A DNA stretch of 10,533 nucleotides from Entophlyctis helioformis. Lineage: Eukaryota > Chytridiomycota > Chytridiomycetes > Chytridiales > Chytriomycetaceae. Made by a program: the position numbers and the translations under genes. Numbering within the stretch: the stretch's first letter is position 1; each line of letters opens with the position of its first letter. The stretch is taken from positions 1 through 10,533 of the forward strand of contig JAHLKH010000472.1 in NCBI GenBank assembly GCA_025526915.1. The letters run 5' to 3'. Positions 8,684 through 10,533 of this stretch are shown here, one piece after another. The notes below the pieces were generated by a model. It was given only the letters and a program-made list of their open reading frames with translations, was not told the DNA's origin and made no database searches.

Positions 8684-9677
8684 ATGGACGAGCATGTGCC
8701 GTACAAGTTCTTGGCGGCAGAGCCAGACATCAAGACGATGGTGCGATACTTCCGTCCGTCAGACTACCTCACCATTGCTGGTGTCGGTGTAGGCTTCCCT
8801 GCCGCTCTCGCCATTTGGGGTAAGCAGCAGTCTGTCAGCGTCTGTCCAAGCTGCCAGTTGAGCCGTCGCAGCAGTAACAGCAGCAACAGTAACAGCAGCA
8901 GCAACAGCAAGCAGCAGCAGCAGCAACAGTAACAGCAGCAGTAACAGCAGTAACAGCAACCAACTGAGCTGCCCCTGAAACGGGCTTGGGCATGCGGGCC
9001 ATGCGGCAGCAAACGGCCCAGCGCTGTCACTGTTGGCGGCCAGCCAGCTTGGCTGGATGCAGCAGTGAGCCACAGAGACGCTACAAACTGACGCTGTCTG
9101 TCACTGTTGTCGGCATGGCCGGCCTGCAGAGCGCATCTCGCCGACGCTGCACCCGCGCAAGCTGCCCCGCATTATGGCTGTCCAAGTGCCCTTCTACTTC
9201 ACGGGCGGCCTGATCTTGGCGTTCCAAAGCACCCTGTGTATGTCATTCATGCATGTTTGGCACCAAATGGGAGGGCACTGTGTTGCGGCTGTCATGGCGT
9301 GCAGATGGCCCATTGGCGAGCTGCATGCCATGGCGCCAATCCGCTCGTGTCCGCCTCGATCCGCCTCGATAGTCTCAAAGCACTCACCAATATCTTGCCC
9401 TGCCTTGGTATTGTTAAACGGACACTGGTGACTATCTGGGCTGGCATTGCCAAACTGCGGATCTGCAATGCTCGGCCGGATGGACCTTGCTCGGCGGTGC
9501 GGCGTGACTCTTTCCTTGCGCTGCCGCAATGATTGCAAACAACACATCTGCATTTTGTGCGCAGTCCGCTTCTGGGGCTGGAAGGAGAACAAGCGCGAGG
9601 CCAAGATGTGGATGGACGAGGCTACTGAACGCGAAAGCCAGCCTGTTCGTGTCAGAACATGGAGTGAGACCGAGTAA
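8684..9677 (+). CDS. NUXM: NADH:ubiquinone oxidoreductase (complex I) 21 kDa-type accessory subunit (NUXM/NUO-21 family)
   Basis: Exons 8684-8819, 9130-9237 and 9565-9677 give 118 residues, and all joins are in phase (GTAAGC...TGCAG, GTATGT...GCGCAG). The protein has the family hallmark RYFRPSDY near residues 21-28, a first membrane segment (about 29-45), IWER across the first splice, a second hydrophobic segment (VPFYFTGGLILAF) and FRFWGWKENKRE across the second splice. Family members are accessory subunits in the membrane arm of mitochondrial complex I, with no catalytic residues. The start MDEHVPYKF fits the usual short N-terminus. The C-terminus is shorter than I recall for ascomycete members: the segment after the KENKRE helix ends within about 25 residues. 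That could be lineage-specific or reflect a missed exon. It shares a promoter with WDR24. Confidence 0.87.
8869..8961 (+). repeat. CAG/CAA/GTAACAG tract in intron 1 of the complex I gene
   Basis: The run of CAG, CAA and TAACAG units covers about 93 bp, starting 49 bp after the donor. It contains many CAG acceptor-like trinucleotides, but the true acceptor is the later CTGCAG at 9126-9129. Read without splicing, it would encode Ser/Asn or Gln tracts depending on frame. The left-arm counterpart is about 40 bp shorter. Confidence 0.9.
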
Positions 9678-10000
9678 TGATTGTCCACTTGGATGCACGA
9701 TAGCCATGACAATTCATACCACGGATGTTGCAAAGAGCGTCGCAATCGCATCGCACAGTCCTCTCCGCAGTCTGCAACATGAACCCAGCCATATTGGTCG
9801 CCAATCGTAATGAATCGATTGCCAGCCTTGATCAACAGCAACCCTTCATTGCCGTCATCATCATCGCCATCATGCCAGCCCGCCTTGCCAGCTTCGCTCC
9901 GTCCGGTGTGCTGCTGCCAGACTTGCTGCAAGGCTTGTCGCTGATCTGCCGTGTAGCTCTGTCTGGCCTTTGGCTTTGGCTTGTCAAGCCAGAATCTGCC
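9678..10000. other. Intergenic gap between convergent genes, with an open minus-strand frame
   Basis: The gap lies between the stop of the complex I subunit gene (+) and the stop of the desuccinylase-like gene (-). It presumably holds both 3' UTRs. On the minus strand the frame immediately after the TGA at 10003-10001 stays open through the whole gap and on to about 9194, antisense to exons 2 and 3 of the complex I gene. It includes protein-like stretches (ADQRQALQQVW, then GNRFITIGDQYGWVHV). I recognise no family, and open antisense frames are common in this GC-rich window, so it is not called as a gene. Confidence 0.4.
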
Positions 10001-10533
10001 TCAGTAGTTTTCCTTGGCCTCCTTCGGAAGGACTTCGTTCTCCTTCTTGATCACGCCCATATGCATGACGCGGTCGCCCGCCATGGCAACGGGGTTCGAG
10101 CTCCTTCCGATGGTCTTGGATTGTGTACCGCCAGACACCGCCACCACAATCAGTAGGCCAGACAAGTGCCAGTCGATACACGGTAAAGAGTCGTCAAGCA
10201 GCCAGCGCGCCACTTACCACGCCGTGACTTGGGGCGTAGATTTCGTCGACAATGTTGCCGAAAATGTTCTTGATTCGGGCAATAAGGTCGCCCTTGCGAA
10301 TGATGCTGTTGACTGCAGGGTAGACCTCCAGAACACCGCCGGTGTTGGTGTAAATCCAGAATCCCTTGGAACAAAGGATGGTGTTTGGCTGAGGCGTTGT
10401 AGGCTCTTCCTCCTCGGCCGTGAACATGTTGAGATACGCAAGGATGCGCATTACGCCAAGGTACGACCATTGCACAAACTGATTCTGGAGCAGCTGAGGA
10501 TTGCCAATCTCGACCGTGATCGATTTTACGCCA
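10001..10533 (-). CDS. Succinylglutamate desuccinylase/aspartoacylase-like protein, C-terminal part
   Basis: Two minus-strand exons are visible: 10533-10218, open at the window edge and entering one base into a codon, and 10114-10001, ending in TGA. The 103 bp intron begins GTAAGT and ends CCAAG in phase 0. The 142 residues carry FWIYTNTGGVLEVYP, VNSIIRKGDLIARIKNIFGN, DEIYAPSHGV and then IGRSSNP and GDRVMHMGVI. This matches the small beta-domain at the C-terminus of AstE/AspA-type zinc deacylases (M14-related), where bacterial and fungal members carry similar sequence. The zinc-binding and catalytic residues lie in the N-terminal domain, outside the window, so activity and substrate cannot be judged. 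The ending LPKEAKENY looks natural for the family. Confidence 0.75.

Larger units (their letters stand above)
8031..9057. repeat. Right arm of the inverted repeat
   Basis: This is the reverse complement of 1-985. It covers the first codons of WDR24, the divergent promoter, exon 1 of the complex I subunit and most of its first intron. It stops within that intron at or beyond 9057, where the window edge on the other side ends the comparison. It looks like the parental copy because both genes it feeds continue intact into unique sequence. Confidence 0.93.

Noticed and set aside
1..9057. Transposon with long terminal inverted repeats
   Set aside because: No transposase, target-site duplication or element-like ends are visible. 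The arms consist of host promoter and exon sequence.
1..10533. tRNA, rRNA or other structured RNA genes
   Set aside because: I saw no cloverleaf with paired arms, no A/B boxes in a tRNA-like context and no rRNA-like conserved stretches by eye.

Overview
The window looks like nuclear DNA from a fungus. The genes are split by short GT-AG introns (61 to 131 bp in the longer genes). The recognisable proteins include a fungal-type accessory subunit of mitochondrial complex I and a WDR24/Sea2 protein of the GATOR2/SEACAT complex. GC-rich coding sequence, Gln/Ser/Ala-rich linkers and many simple repeats would suit an early-diverging fungus such as a chytrid, but that placement is inference.

Layout. 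Positions 1-985 are the left arm of a large inverted repeat. The arm holds a second copy of a head-to-head promoter region, with the first exon of a complex I 21 kDa subunit gene (minus strand) on one side and a remnant of the WDR24 5' end (plus strand) on the other. Positions 1075-3318 (+) carry a five-exon gene for an acidic, serine-rich nuclear protein whose N-terminus resembles the Dnt1/Net1 nucleolar family. Positions 3328-8118 (-) carry an eleven-exon WDR24/Sea2 gene. The two genes converge and their stop codons are only 9 bp apart. Positions 8119-8683 are the divergent WDR24/complex I promoter. Positions 8684-9677 (+) carry the complete three-exon complex I subunit gene. The right arm of the inverted repeat covers about 8031-9057. 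Positions 10001-10533 (-) carry the last two exons of a succinylglutamate desuccinylase/aspartoacylase-like gene, which converges on the complex I gene across a 323 bp gap.

Notable points. The two arms place first exons and a shared promoter on either side of a roughly 7 kb spacer. The left copy puts the WDR24 promoter about 200 bp upstream of the Dnt1-like start codon. By eye the arms differ mainly by single-base indels in very short homopolymers. The WDR24 reading frame needs five single-base corrections although its splice phases and domain order are otherwise intact. These two facts together make uncorrected sequencing indels as likely as pseudogenisation. All exon structures were worked out by hand from splice sites, phase and remembered family motifs. 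No search was run.
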